Source of the DNA: Clostridia bacterium
GTDB lineage: Bacteria > Bacillota > Clostridia > Oscillospirales > SIG627
Length of the DNA stretch: 64,000 nt
NCBI GenBank assembly: GCA_017520825.1
Contig: JAFXEX010000014.1
Location: 1-64,000 of the forward strand
Direction of reading: 5' to 3'
The notes beneath the pieces are model-generated. The model was not told the origin of the DNA, did no database searches, and saw only the letters and a program-made list of their open reading frames with translations. This document shows positions 1-7,142 of this stretch, piece after piece; positions within the stretch are counted from its first letter, which is position 1, and the number at the start of each line of letters is the position of its first letter. Both the position numbers and the translations under genes were made by a program.

Positions 1-86
1 ACAAACTATTCATCATGTACTCTTCTGTGAGTTTTATTTCTCTATTCGATTTTCAGTGTACATCATTACACTTGAAAGTTTAATAT

Positions 87-162
87 GCACCTTTAGCTCA
101 GTTGGTAGAGCAACTGACTCTTAATCAGTGGGTCCCGGGTTCGAGTCCCTGAAGGTGCACCA
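87..162 (+). tRNA. tRNA-Lys (anticodon CTT)
   Basis: A 76-nt cloverleaf is visible. The acceptor stem GCACCTT (87-93) pairs with AAGGTGC (152-158), followed by the discriminator base A and an encoded CCA (160-162). The D-arm contains AGCTCAGTTGGTAGAGC. The anticodon stem ACTGA/TCAGT closes the 7-nt loop CTCTTAA, giving anticodon CTT, which reads AAG (Lys). The T-arm is GGGTTCGAGTCCC-like. A hairpin terminator follows directly. Confidence 0.96.
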
Positions 163-349
163 AAACAAAAACACACCAATCGGTGTGTTTTTTGTTTTGG
201 TATATAATCAATAGAGGGGACTCGAACCCAAAGTGGGCAGACGGCGTAAATAAAACAGTCCAGTGGACTGTTTTTAGTCGGATGGTGTGAGGGCTTTAGC
301 CCGAGCAAGTAGTACGCGAAGCGGACGGTCGGTCCCTGAAGGTGCACCA
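145..349. repeat. 18-bp direct repeat of the tRNA-Lys 3' end
   Basis: The last 18 bases of the tRNA gene (145-162, ending in CCA) recur exactly at 332-349. The 170 bp between hold an inverted T-arm-like string GGGACTCGAACCC (about 217-229) and small hairpins (ACAGTCC/GGACTGT near 263-279, GGGCTTTAGCCC near 292-303). The geometry resembles an attL/attR pair at a tRNA 3' end or a tRNA-derived repeat. No integrase lies nearby. Confidence 0.75.
168..193 (+). terminator. Rho-independent terminator after tRNA-Lys
   Basis: Arms ACACACC (171-177) and GGTGTGT (182-188) with loop AATC, followed by a T run. An almost identical hairpin with the same CAAAACAAAA lead-in is found at 599-624. Confidence 0.8.
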
Positions 350-356
350 TGAAAAA

Positions 357-383
357 AGCATCGACTTACGTCGGTGCTTTTTT
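357..383 (+). terminator. Hairpin terminator after the duplicated tRNA end
   Basis: Arms AGCATCGAC (357-365) and GTCGGTGCT (370-378), 9 bp with one G-T pair, loop TTAC, followed by TTTTT. It is placed after the duplicated tRNA 3' end just as 168-193 is placed after the real tRNA. Confidence 0.7.
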
Positions 384-387
384 CAAC

Positions 388-555
388 TAAATCCGTCTTG
401 CGACGGAATAAATCCACTATCGTGGATGAAATCTGTTAAGCAGATGAAATCGCCTACGGCGAATAAAAGACGGATTTAATTTCATCAAAGCTATAAGGCT
501 TTGATTTCATCCAAACTTGTTTGGATTTCATCGTGAACAAAGTGAACGATTTCAT
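388..555. repeat. Array of short palindromes with ATGAAAT/TTTCAT linkers
   Basis: At least six small hairpins follow each other: TCCGTC/GACGGA (392-407), ATCCAC/GTGGAT (412-427), ATCTG/CAGAT (431-445), CGCC/GGCG (451-460), CAAAG/CTTTG (486-503), ATCCAAA/TTTGGAT (509-526) and ATCGT/ACGAT (530-550). Linkers read ATGAAAT in the left half and TTTCAT in the right half, so the array is itself roughly inverted. Nothing coding is supported here, and the function is unknown. Confidence 0.7.
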
Positions 556-598
556 TAAAATATTCTTGTATTATTATCGTTCTATATTGGCAAAACAA

Positions 599-624
599 AA
601 TCACACCAATCGGTGTGATTTTTC
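599..624 (+). terminator. Hairpin terminator, near-copy of the tRNA terminator
   Basis: Arms TCACACC (601-607) and GGTGTGA (612-618), loop AATC, then TTTTTC. The preceding CAAAACAAAA matches the lead-in of the hairpin at 168-193. From here to 819 I see nothing beyond AT-rich spacer. Confidence 0.6.
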
Positions 625-799
625 TTTTTAACTACTTCAAGGGTTATCGTTTTGCTTCTTTTACATAGATCTGGTAACTGTAAATTCATATAAATTCTTA
701 TATAAGAAGCAAGGAAAGTTCTTGGGGGCTACAAAGGGAAATTTTAATTATAAAAAGCTGTTTTACGTGATAAGTGTTCGACTTTTTTGACTGTATTAT

Positions 800-827
800 T
801 ACCCGAAGTGAGCTTGTGGCATATTAT
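800..827 (+). promoter_or_regulatory. Possible mother-cell (SigK/SigE-like) promoter of the collagen-like gene
   Basis: CATATTAT at 820-827 fits the CATAnnnT -10 pattern of sporulation mother-cell sigma factors, with an AC about 17 bp upstream. This would suit an exosporium-type collagen protein. It is a weak, short match, and a vegetative promoter cannot be excluded. Confidence 0.25.
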
Positions 828-866
828 GTAACGGTGCTTCACCAAATCTATAAAGGAGGTTTTTAT

Positions 867-1988
867 ATGGCTAAACTAAATTTGTTTAACCGAAGTACCG
901 ACGGTTGCGGATGCAATCAAAATGACTTTGACCATCATAGACCTGGTTGTGACGATCAGGACCCGTGTACGGTTTGTCCACCCGGTCCACAAGGACCTCA
1001 AGGACCAATCGGACCCCAGGGACCTATAGGCCCCCAGGGTCCAATAGGTGAAACAGGACCGGTAGGCCCCACAGGCCCCCAGGGTCCAATAGGTGAAACA
1101 GGCCCGGTAGGTCCCACAGGCCCCCAGGGTCCAATAGGTGAAACAGGCCCGGTAGGCCCCACAGGACCCCAGGGCCCCGTAGGAGAAACAGGACCGGTAG
1201 GTCCCACAGGAGAAACAGGCCCGGTAGGTCCCACAGGCCCCCAGGGTCCAATAGGTGAAACAGGCCCGGTAGGTCCCACAGGCCCCCAGGGCCCCGTAGG
1301 AGAAACAGGCCCGGTAGGCCCCACAGGTCCTCAGGGTCCCATAGGCGAAACAGGTCCGGTAGGCCCCACAGGACCCCAGGGCCCCGTAGGAGAAACAGGA
1401 CCGGTAGGTCCCACAGGTCCTCAAGGCCCCGTAGGAGAAACAGGACCGGTAGGTCCCACAGGTCCTCAAGGCCCCGTAGGAGAAACAGGCCCGGTAGGTC
1501 CCACAGGACCCCAGGGTCCCGTAGGCGCGACAGGTCCTGAAGGACCTCAGGGAATACCCGGTGGCGTATTAAGCTACGCTGACTTTTATGCGCTGATGCC
1601 TTCTGACAACTCTGCTACTGTTGCTCCCGGAACAGACGTTAGCTTCCCACAGAACGGACCTATTGCCAACACCAACATAGGACGGCTTAGCGACAGCACC
1701 TTCTCGCTGGGACCAATCGGTGTATATCAGGTTTTGTTCCAGGTTAGCGTTACCGAGGCAGGTCAGCTTCTTCTCACCTTGAACGGCCTTGATTTAGACT
1801 ATACCGTAGTAGGACGTGCCACGGGTACGTCTCAGATAGTAGGTATGGCAATAGTCGAAACCACGGAAGAGGATTCGGTTCTGACGGTGAGAAATCCTGC
1901 AGGCAATGCAACGGCTCTTACCGTTACTCCTCTTGCAGGCGGTGTACGCCCCGTATCTGCCCATCTTGTCATCACTCAGATAGGATAA
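867..1988 (+). CDS. Collagen-like repeat protein with BclA-type C-terminal domain
   Basis: A 373-residue protein. The start at 867 is chosen because AAAGGAGG lies 8-9 bases upstream; an in-frame ATG at 774 has no such site. A short Cys/His-rich head (about residues 1-35, with CGC and CTVCPPG) is followed by Gly-X-Y triplets to about residue 230. These are mostly a 15-residue unit ([14 protein letters not shown] plus I or V), present about eleven times, one copy being only 9 residues. The last 140 residues form a beta-rich domain like the TNF-like C-terminus of BclA/exosporium leader proteins of Firmicutes. Such proteins trimerise as surface or spore filaments. The 45-bp DNA units are nearly identical, so copy number should vary between strains. 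A weak terminator-like inverted repeat follows. Localisation to spore or cell surface is inferred. Confidence 0.88.
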   Translation: MAKLNLFNRSTDGCGCNQNDFDHHRPGCDDQDPCTVCPPGPQGPQGPIGPQGPIGPQGPIGETGPVGPTGPQGPIGETGPVGPTGPQGPIGETGPVGPTGPQGPVGETGPVGPTGETGPVGPTGPQGPIGETGPVGPTGPQGPVGETGPVGPTGPQGPIGETGPVGPTGPQGPVGETGPVGPTGPQGPVGETGPVGPTGPQGPVGETGPVGPTGPQGPVGATGPEGPQGIPGGVLSYADFYALMPSDNSATVAPGTDVSFPQNGPIANTNIGRLSDSTFSLGPIGVYQVLFQVSVTEAGQLLLTLNGLDLDYTVVGRATGTSQIVGMAIVETTEEDSVLTVRNPAGNATALTVTPLAGGVRPVSAHLVITQIG

Positions 1989-1999
1989 TCTTAGTCTCA

Positions 2000-2042
2000 G
2001 GGCTGTCACAAGCAGTTAAAAGAGCTTGTGACAGCTCTTTGT
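2000..2042 (+). terminator. Terminator of the collagen-like gene
   Basis: Inverted repeat CTGTCACAAGC (2003-2013) / GCTTGTGACAG (2024-2034) followed by a short T-rich stretch. Confidence 0.6.
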
Positions 2043-2064
2043 TATACAAAAAACAAAAAATGGG

Positions 2065-2094
2065 TTGACTTTTCTAACGAATTTGTGCTACTAT
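2065..2094 (+). promoter_or_regulatory. Promoter of the GDPD gene
   Basis: TTGACT (2065-2070), 18-bp spacer, TACTAT (2089-2094); SigA-like. Confidence 0.6.
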
Positions 2095-2132
2095 TACGTT
2101 GAAATCTTTAAACGTAGAGGGAGATGCTTACT

Positions 2133-2855
2133 ATGGATACCAAAAAGATAAATTCGGGAAGCGTAAAAATGATAGCCCACAGAGGCGTGAGTGGAATTGA
2201 AAGAGAAAACACCGTTCCTGCCTTTCTTGCAGCTTGTAACCGTTCATACTACGGCATTGAAACCGACGTAAGATTGACTAAGGATGGACAGTTCGTTCTT
2301 CATCACGACGATGACGGCGAAAGAGTGACGGGTGGAAAGCTTTCCTACGTTATCAGCGAAAGCACTCTTGAAGAGATTCATAATATAGTTTTGCCCGACA
2401 AGGACGGAAGCTTCGTAAGGCAGGATATAAGAATTCCCAGCCTTGCAGAATACGTGCATATTTGCAAAAAGTACGGAAAGAAGGGTATCCTTGAAATCAA
2501 AGGAGGCTATCCCGAGGAAGTGCTTGTCAGATTGGTGGAGGAAATAAAGGCGTTGGATTATCTTGACGGCATCGTTTTCATTTCCTTCTGGGAAGAAAAC
2601 CTCAAGATTTTACGCAAATACACCTCGGGTAAAATGCAGTTCCTTGCAGGAGAGCTGAGTGACGAGGTTCTTGAAATGTGTAAGGAATACCACTTCGACC
2701 TTGACGACGCGTATAAGTACTTATCAAAGGAGTGGGTGGACAAATTCCACGCAGAAGGACTTGAGGTAAACGTGTGGACCATTGACGACCCTGAAAAAGC
2801 GCAAATTGCCATTGATATGGGCGTTGACTATATAACCTCTAACATTCTGGAGTAA
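2133..2855 (+). CDS. Glycerophosphodiester phosphodiesterase family protein
   Basis: A 240-residue TIM-barrel GDPD domain. It should hydrolyse glycerophosphodiesters to glycerol-3-phosphate and an alcohol. Motifs seen: IAHRGVSG near the N-terminus (catalytic His-Arg), ENTVPAF, the metal-binding GIETDVRLTKDG with downstream LHHDD (second catalytic His), EIKG, and a C-terminal VNVWTIDDPE. No signal peptide, so it is probably cytosolic. The start at 2133 is preferred over the in-frame ATG at 2124 because AGAGGGAG would overlap the latter. It has its own promoter at 2065-2094, and the downstream AraC gene also has its own. Confidence 0.9.
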   Translation: MDTKKINSGSVKMIAHRGVSGIERENTVPAFLAACNRSYYGIETDVRLTKDGQFVLHHDDDGERVTGGKLSYVISESTLEEIHNIVLPDKDGSFVRQDIRIPSLAEYVHICKKYGKKGILEIKGGYPEEVLVRLVEEIKALDYLDGIVFISFWEENLKILRKYTSGKMQFLAGELSDEVLEMCKEYHFDLDDAYKYLSKEWVDKFHAEGLEVNVWTIDDPEKAQIAIDMGVDYITSNILE

Positions 2856-2864
2856 TAGTTTGTA

Positions 2865-2893
2865 TTGACTTTTGGACAAAATTGATATATACT
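2865..2893 (+). promoter_or_regulatory. Promoter of the AraC-family gene
   Basis: TTGACT (2865-2870), 17-bp spacer, TATACT (2888-2893). Confidence 0.7.
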
Positions 2894-2922
2894 GACGTTG
2901 AAATAAATTTTCGGAGAAGCTT

Positions 2923-3783
2923 ATGCCACAGTATGAAAATATAGGTACGGAAAAGGAAAAACTGAAAATCAAGGCCGTTTCATATACTACCTCGTCGGTG
3001 TACAGTATTAACGATTTTTCCAAGGTGTTTCACGAGGATATAGAGATTAAATACTTTTTTGAGGGAAGCTCTACTCTTTGTGTCGGTACCGAGACGGTAG
3101 TTGCAAACGCGGGCGACGTTGTGGTAATCAACCCTTACGAGTTTCATTCCACTGTCAGTAACGCCGAGGAAAAGGGAAGATATCATCTGTTGATGGTAGA
3201 TCTCGACTTTTTCGGAAGCGAAAACGGATTTATTGATTTGCGTCATCTTTTTATGGCAGATAGGACTCGCATAACCACCTTGATAAAGAGTAACCCGAGA
3301 ATAGCCCGCTTGGTTGAAGAAGCGGTGCTTGAAATGGATAATCGTCGGGAACATTACGAAAATGCGGTCAGGGGAATAGTTTTAGAGCTTTTTTCTCTGC
3401 TTTTAAGGGACTATAAGGACTCACGGCTTCTGAATTATCCTAACGACAAGAGCAAGAGACATTATCAGGTCATATATCCTGCTATCCGTATGATAAGAGG
3501 GGACTGTACCAAGGAGCACGGAATTGAGGAACTGGCGCTTGCGTGTAACGTGAGCAAATACCATTTCTGCCGTATATTTAAGGAATCTATCGGAATGTCG
3601 GCGGTGGAATACCGAAACGAATACAGATTGCAAACTGCCAACGTGCTGCTTCGCACCACCGATAAGACTGTGTCAGAGGTGGCTTTGCAATGTGGCTTTG
3701 ACGACCCTGCGTATTTCAGCAGACTGTATAAAAAAAGATACGGCGTATCACCACAAAAGAATAGAGCAATATTGTCCAAATAA
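2923..3783 (+). CDS. AraC family transcriptional regulator
   Basis: 286 residues. The N-terminal half is a cupin-like ligand-binding domain (AGDVVVINPYEFHSTV, residues about 65-85). The C-terminal 100 residues carry two helix-turn-helix motifs (IEELALACNVSKYHFCRIFKE and TVSEVALQCGFDDPAYFSRLYK) followed by the family's YRN/P ending. It has its own promoter and a hairpin terminator. It sits immediately upstream of the amidohydrolase-aminotransferase-dehydrogenase operon, so it is the likely sugar-responsive regulator of that operon (inferred from position). Confidence 0.92.
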   Translation: MPQYENIGTEKEKLKIKAVSYTTSSVYSINDFSKVFHEDIEIKYFFEGSSTLCVGTETVVANAGDVVVINPYEFHSTVSNAEEKGRYHLLMVDLDFFGSENGFIDLRHLFMADRTRITTLIKSNPRIARLVEEAVLEMDNRREHYENAVRGIVLELFSLLLRDYKDSRLLNYPNDKSKRHYQVIYPAIRMIRGDCTKEHGIEELALACNVSKYHFCRIFKESIGMSAVEYRNEYRLQTANVLLRTTDKTVSEVALQCGFDDPAYFSRLYKKRYGVSPQKNRAILSK

Positions 3784-3784
3784 A

Positions 3785-3812
3785 AATCAATGCAGTGCAT
3801 TGATTTTTTTCT
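3785..3812 (+). terminator. Terminator after the AraC gene
   Basis: AATCAATGC / GCATTGATT with a 3-nt loop, then seven T. Its right arm overlaps TTGATT, which with TAAAAT at 3823-3828 (17-bp spacer) may be the promoter of the next operon. Confidence 0.8.
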
Positions 3813-3865
3813 TTTTATGAAATAAAATGGTGTATAGTGGATATTACAAGCAGGAGGATTGTTTT

Positions 3866-4771
3866 ATGGAAAATATAGAAAGCATAAAACGAATAGACAT
3901 ACACGCTCACGTTACGGCGTTTCCCGAATACGCACCACCGTTCAAGTGGGGAGGACGCTTCTGCTCGGCAGAAGAGGTAATAAAGTTTTATGACGAGCTG
4001 AATATCGAAAAGGGTGTGCTTCTTCCACTGACTTCGGCAGAGGGACAGCTGACACCTATGACCAGCGAAGCAATAAAGTATACTGCCGACCGTTACCCCG
4101 ACCGTTTTCTCTGGTTCTGTAACGTTGACCCAAGAGCGATGCTCAACAGGGCAGACAACGACTTTTCCGAAATACTTAACTTTTACAAGGAAATGGGCGC
4201 AAAGGGTATAGGCGAGATAACGGCGCAAATACCTGCCGACGATCCTCTGCTTGACAATCTTTATTCTTATGCAGAAGAGCTTGACATGCCGGTTCTCATA
4301 CATATTGCGCCAAGGCTTGGCTACGGCTACGGTATTATAGACGAGCTGGGACTTCCCAGACTTGAAAAGATGCTGAAAAAGCATCCCAAGCTGAAGATAC
4401 TCGGTCACTCACAGCCCTTCTGGAGTGAAATTTCGGCAGATAACACCAACGAAATAAGAAACACCTTCCCTCAGGGAAAGGTTATAGAGGGAAGAGTTTC
4501 GGAGCTTCTTCGTGAGTATCCCAATCTTTACTGTGACCTTTCGGCAGGAAGTGGTGCCAACGCAATGATGCGTGACCCCGAATTCTGCTACAAGTTCTTT
4601 GAGGAGTTCTCGGACAGAATACTTTACGGCTGTGACATTTGTGGACTGACAAATACACACCAATACGAGTTTGACGCTTTCCTCAAGGATATGATGGACA
4701 AAAAGGCAGTAAGCCTTGACACCTATCGCAAGATAGTAAGAGACAACGCAGTTAAATTACTCAACTTATAA
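3866..4771 (+). CDS. Metal-dependent amidohydrolase (amidohydrolase-2 TIM barrel)
   Basis: 301 residues; starts at 3866 after GCAGGAGGA, not at the upstream in-frame ATG (3827). The metal-binding HxH appears as RIDIHAHVTAFPE at the N-terminus. IHIAPRLGYGYG, LGHSQPF and LYGCDICG supply the later His and Asp ligands typical of the PF04909 family (decarboxylases, lactonases and related hydrolases). It is the first gene of a three-gene operon with a DegT aminotransferase (28-bp gap) and a Gfo/Idh dehydrogenase. In such sugar or inositol cassettes this family often acts as a lactonase or ring hydrolase. The substrate here is unknown. Confidence 0.85.
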   Translation: MENIESIKRIDIHAHVTAFPEYAPPFKWGGRFCSAEEVIKFYDELNIEKGVLLPLTSAEGQLTPMTSEAIKYTADRYPDRFLWFCNVDPRAMLNRADNDFSEILNFYKEMGAKGIGEITAQIPADDPLLDNLYSYAEELDMPVLIHIAPRLGYGYGIIDELGLPRLEKMLKKHPKLKILGHSQPFWSEISADNTNEIRNTFPQGKVIEGRVSELLREYPNLYCDLSAGSGANAMMRDPEFCYKFFEEFSDRILYGCDICGLTNTHQYEFDAFLKDMMDKKAVSLDTYRKIVRDNAVKLLNL

Positions 4772-4799
4772 ATAATAAGGCTTTAAGGAGAAAATTAAA

Positions 4800-6122
4800 A
4801 TGGAAAAATTAGCATTACTCGGTGGTACACCCGTTTTAGACCCTAAGACAGTTCCCGAATCACTTTTCAAGTGGCCCATTCTTACTAAGGAAGACGAAGA
4901 TGCAGCTATGGACGTTATCCGTAACAACAAGTTCTCGGGTACCGACATAACCGAAAAGTTCCAGGAGGAATTTGCAGCTTGGCAGAACAGAAAATACGCT
5001 ATCGCTTACTGTAACGGTACGGCAGCTCTTACCTCTGCTATGTTCGGTATCGGACTTGGCAAGGGCGACGAAATCATTTGTCCCACCAAGACCTATTGGG
5101 GAAGCGTTTCACAGGCAATAAACTTCGGTGCATCTGCCGTTTTCTGTAACATTGACGACAATCTCAGCATGGACCCTGCTGACATCGAAAGATGTATTAC
5201 ACCTCGTACAAAGGCTATTATGGTAGTTCACTACTATTCGTATCCTGCAGATATGGATCCCATTATGGCTATTGCCAAGAAGCATAATCTTAAGGTTATT
5301 GAGGACGTTTCTCACGCTCAGGGTGGTTTGTACAAGGGCAAGAAGCTTGGTACCTTCGGTGACGTTGCAGCAATGTCTCTTATGAGCTGTAAGTCCTTTG
5401 CAGCAGGTGAGCTTGGTATTCTCGTAACCGACGATACCAAGATTTACGAGCGTGCTATGGCATTTGGTCACTACGAAAGAAACAACGAAAACTACATAAA
5501 GGAAAGCACCGATATTATGCCCTTTGCTCACGTTGCTCTCGGTGGCTTGAAGGGACGTGCAAACCAGGTTTGCGCAGCTATTGCAAGAGTTCAGCTTAAG
5601 TACTACGATGAGCGTTGCGCAGAAATCAGAAGCGCAATGAGCTACTTCTGGGATTTGCTTGAGGGACTTCCCGGAATCCGTCCTCTGAGAGTTGACGAGT
5701 CAACAGGCTCTAACATGGCAGGCTGGTACAGCCCTCACTGCCGTTACTTCCCCGAGCAGCTTCACGGCTTGTCCGTTAAGAGATTCTGCGAGGCAGTTCG
5801 TGCAGAGGGAGTAGGCACGTGGGACGGTGGAAACTTCTGTCTTCACACACACCCCTTCTTCAAGGACTTCGACCTGAGAAATTCAGGCGTTCCTTCAAGA
5901 ATTGAATACAACGACCGTGACGTAAGACTTGACGACGATAAGTGTAAGCCCTCGGAAGAGAAGTATTGCTTCTCTGCGCCTTGGTTCAAGCATCTTGATA
6001 AGGAGCTTATTGAAAAGCACGCGGCAGCCTTCAGAAAGGTTATTGAAAACCACGAGCAGCTTCTTGAGGATGACAAGGACAAGACACAGGGTGGTAGATG
6101 GTATGGCACAGAAAACGTTTAA
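4800..6122 (+). CDS. DegT/DnrJ/EryC1/StrS family PLP aminotransferase
   Basis: 440 residues, somewhat longer than the typical 370-400. It shows the fold type I sugar-aminotransferase pattern: YCNGTAALTSAM (phosphate cup), EDVSHAQGG (Asp that contacts the PLP nitrogen), and MSLMSCKSFAAGELG with the presumed Schiff-base Lys near residue 198. The family converts keto-sugars or keto-cyclitols to amino forms, or the reverse. RBS AAGGAG lies upstream of 4800. It is followed with a 20-bp overlap by a Gfo/Idh dehydrogenase. Dehydrogenase-aminotransferase pairs of this kind make or break 3-amino sugars (compare NtdC/NtdA for kanosamine) or inosamines. Confidence 0.9.
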   Translation: MEKLALLGGTPVLDPKTVPESLFKWPILTKEDEDAAMDVIRNNKFSGTDITEKFQEEFAAWQNRKYAIAYCNGTAALTSAMFGIGLGKGDEIICPTKTYWGSVSQAINFGASAVFCNIDDNLSMDPADIERCITPRTKAIMVVHYYSYPADMDPIMAIAKKHNLKVIEDVSHAQGGLYKGKKLGTFGDVAAMSLMSCKSFAAGELGILVTDDTKIYERAMAFGHYERNNENYIKESTDIMPFAHVALGGLKGRANQVCAAIARVQLKYYDERCAEIRSAMSYFWDLLEGLPGIRPLRVDESTGSNMAGWYSPHCRYFPEQLHGLSVKRFCEAVRAEGVGTWDGGNFCLHTHPFFKDFDLRNSGVPSRIEYNDRDVRLDDDKCKPSEEKYCFSAPWFKHLDKELIEKHAAAFRKVIENHEQLLEDDKDKTQGGRWYGTENV

Positions 6123-7107
6123 TTTTGCAATACTCGGCTCGGGCAACGTTGCTAAATTTCACGCAGAAGCTATAAACTCCCTTGAAGAAGCAAAGCTGAT
6201 AGGCGTTGCCGACAGTGATTTCTCAAGGGCGCAGACCTTTGCCGAAAAATATGGAATAAAGCCCTATGCTTCTTATGACGAAATGCTCTCCGACCCTCAG
6301 GTTGATGCAGTGTGTATCTGTACTCCCAGTGGTTATCACGCAGAGCAAGCCATAAAGGCGCTTCAAGGTGGAAAGCATACCGTGTTGGAAAAGCCTATGG
6401 CCTTGAACACGGAGGACGCTGACAAAATCGTTGAGGCAGCAGAAAAATCTGACGCTCTCATTACCGTTATTTCGCAAAATCGCTTTTTGCCCGACGTACA
6501 GAAGGCTAAGGAGATTGTGGAAAGTGGCAAGCTGGGCAAGCTGGTTTTCTGCGACCTGTTTATGAAGTATTGGCGCGACCCCGAATATTATTCGGCTTCC
6601 GATTGGAGAGGCACCTTCAAGCACGACGGTGGTGGCGCGTTGATAAATCAGGGCATTCACGGCGTTGATATGATGCTTTATATCGTGGGTGATGCAAAGC
6701 CCAGCTTTGCAAAAATAAAAACCTCATACCACAATATCGAGGCAGAGGATACGGCGTTGGCGATACTTGATTTTGAGAACGGAGCTTCGGGCGTAATTGA
6801 AGCGTCCACCTGCGCATATCCCGGCTTTAACCGTAGAATAGAGATAGTGGGCACAGAGGGATGTATGATAATTTCCGAAGGACACATAGAGAAGCTTGTT
6901 ATCGGTAACGAAACGGTTATTGAGGGGGCAGTTGAAAAGCGTGGCTCATCAGCCGACCATACGGTAATGGATACCTCAAACCACGCAAGGCAGATACAGA
7001 ACTTAATAAATGCCATCAACGGCAAGGAGCCTATTTTCATAGATGCAAAAGAGGCTCGCAGACCCTTGAAGCTTATTGAGGAAATATATTCGTATAGAAA
7101 TAAATAA
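6103..7107 (+). CDS. Gfo/Idh/MocA family oxidoreductase
   Basis: 334 residues from the start at 6103 (MAQKTFNFAILGSG), overlapping the aminotransferase end by 20 bp. The upstream extension to 5929 only reads the aminotransferase in another frame. N-terminal Rossmann fold with GSGNVAKFHAEA, the family EKP motif in VLEKPMALN (substrate/cofactor Lys), and a C-terminal alpha/beta substrate domain with GGALINQGIHGVDMM. It should oxidise or reduce a sugar or cyclitol hydroxyl with NAD(P). It is translationally linked to the aminotransferase, suggesting consecutive reactions on one substrate. Confidence 0.9.
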   Translation: MAQKTFNFAILGSGNVAKFHAEAINSLEEAKLIGVADSDFSRAQTFAEKYGIKPYASYDEMLSDPQVDAVCICTPSGYHAEQAIKALQGGKHTVLEKPMALNTEDADKIVEAAEKSDALITVISQNRFLPDVQKAKEIVESGKLGKLVFCDLFMKYWRDPEYYSASDWRGTFKHDGGGALINQGIHGVDMMLYIVGDAKPSFAKIKTSYHNIEAEDTALAILDFENGASGVIEASTCAYPGFNRRIEIVGTEGCMIISEGHIEKLVIGNETVIEGAVEKRGSSADHTVMDTSNHARQIQNLINAINGKEPIFIDAKEARRPLKLIEEIYSYRNK

Positions 7108-7110
7108 AAA

Positions 7111-7142
7111 ACAGCAAGGCGATTTTCGCCTTGCTATTTTTT
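7111..7142. terminator. Bidirectional terminator
   Basis: AGCAAGGCGA (7113-7122) / TCGCCTTGCT (7126-7135) with a TTT loop, followed by T7 on the plus strand and preceded by A6, so it can stop both converging genes. Confidence 0.85.

Noticed and set aside
145..349. attL/attR of an intact integrative element
   Set aside because: Only 170 bp lie between the repeats, and no integrase or phage gene is present anywhere in the window.
93..350. Minus-strand reading frame of 85 codons across the tRNA and its duplicate
   Set aside because: It is antisense to tRNA-Lys; its GTRTRDP string is the usual artefact of reading a tRNA T-arm backwards. No ribosome site.
388..555. CRISPR array
   Set aside because: The hairpin stems differ from each other and the constant part is only 6-7 bp; there are no 20-40 bp repeats or spacers of equal length.
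774..866. N-terminal extension of the collagen-like protein
   Set aside because: No ribosome site at 774; AAAGGAGG precedes the ATG at 867.
876..1469. Long minus-strand frames inside the collagen repeats
   Set aside because: A 45-bp repeat keeps every frame free of stops; only the plus frame has a ribosome site and a sensible C-terminal domain.
5929..6102. N-terminal extension of the Gfo/Idh dehydrogenase
   Set aside because: It reads the end of the aminotransferase gene in another frame and resembles no dehydrogenase start; MAQKTFNFAILGSG begins the Rossmann fold.
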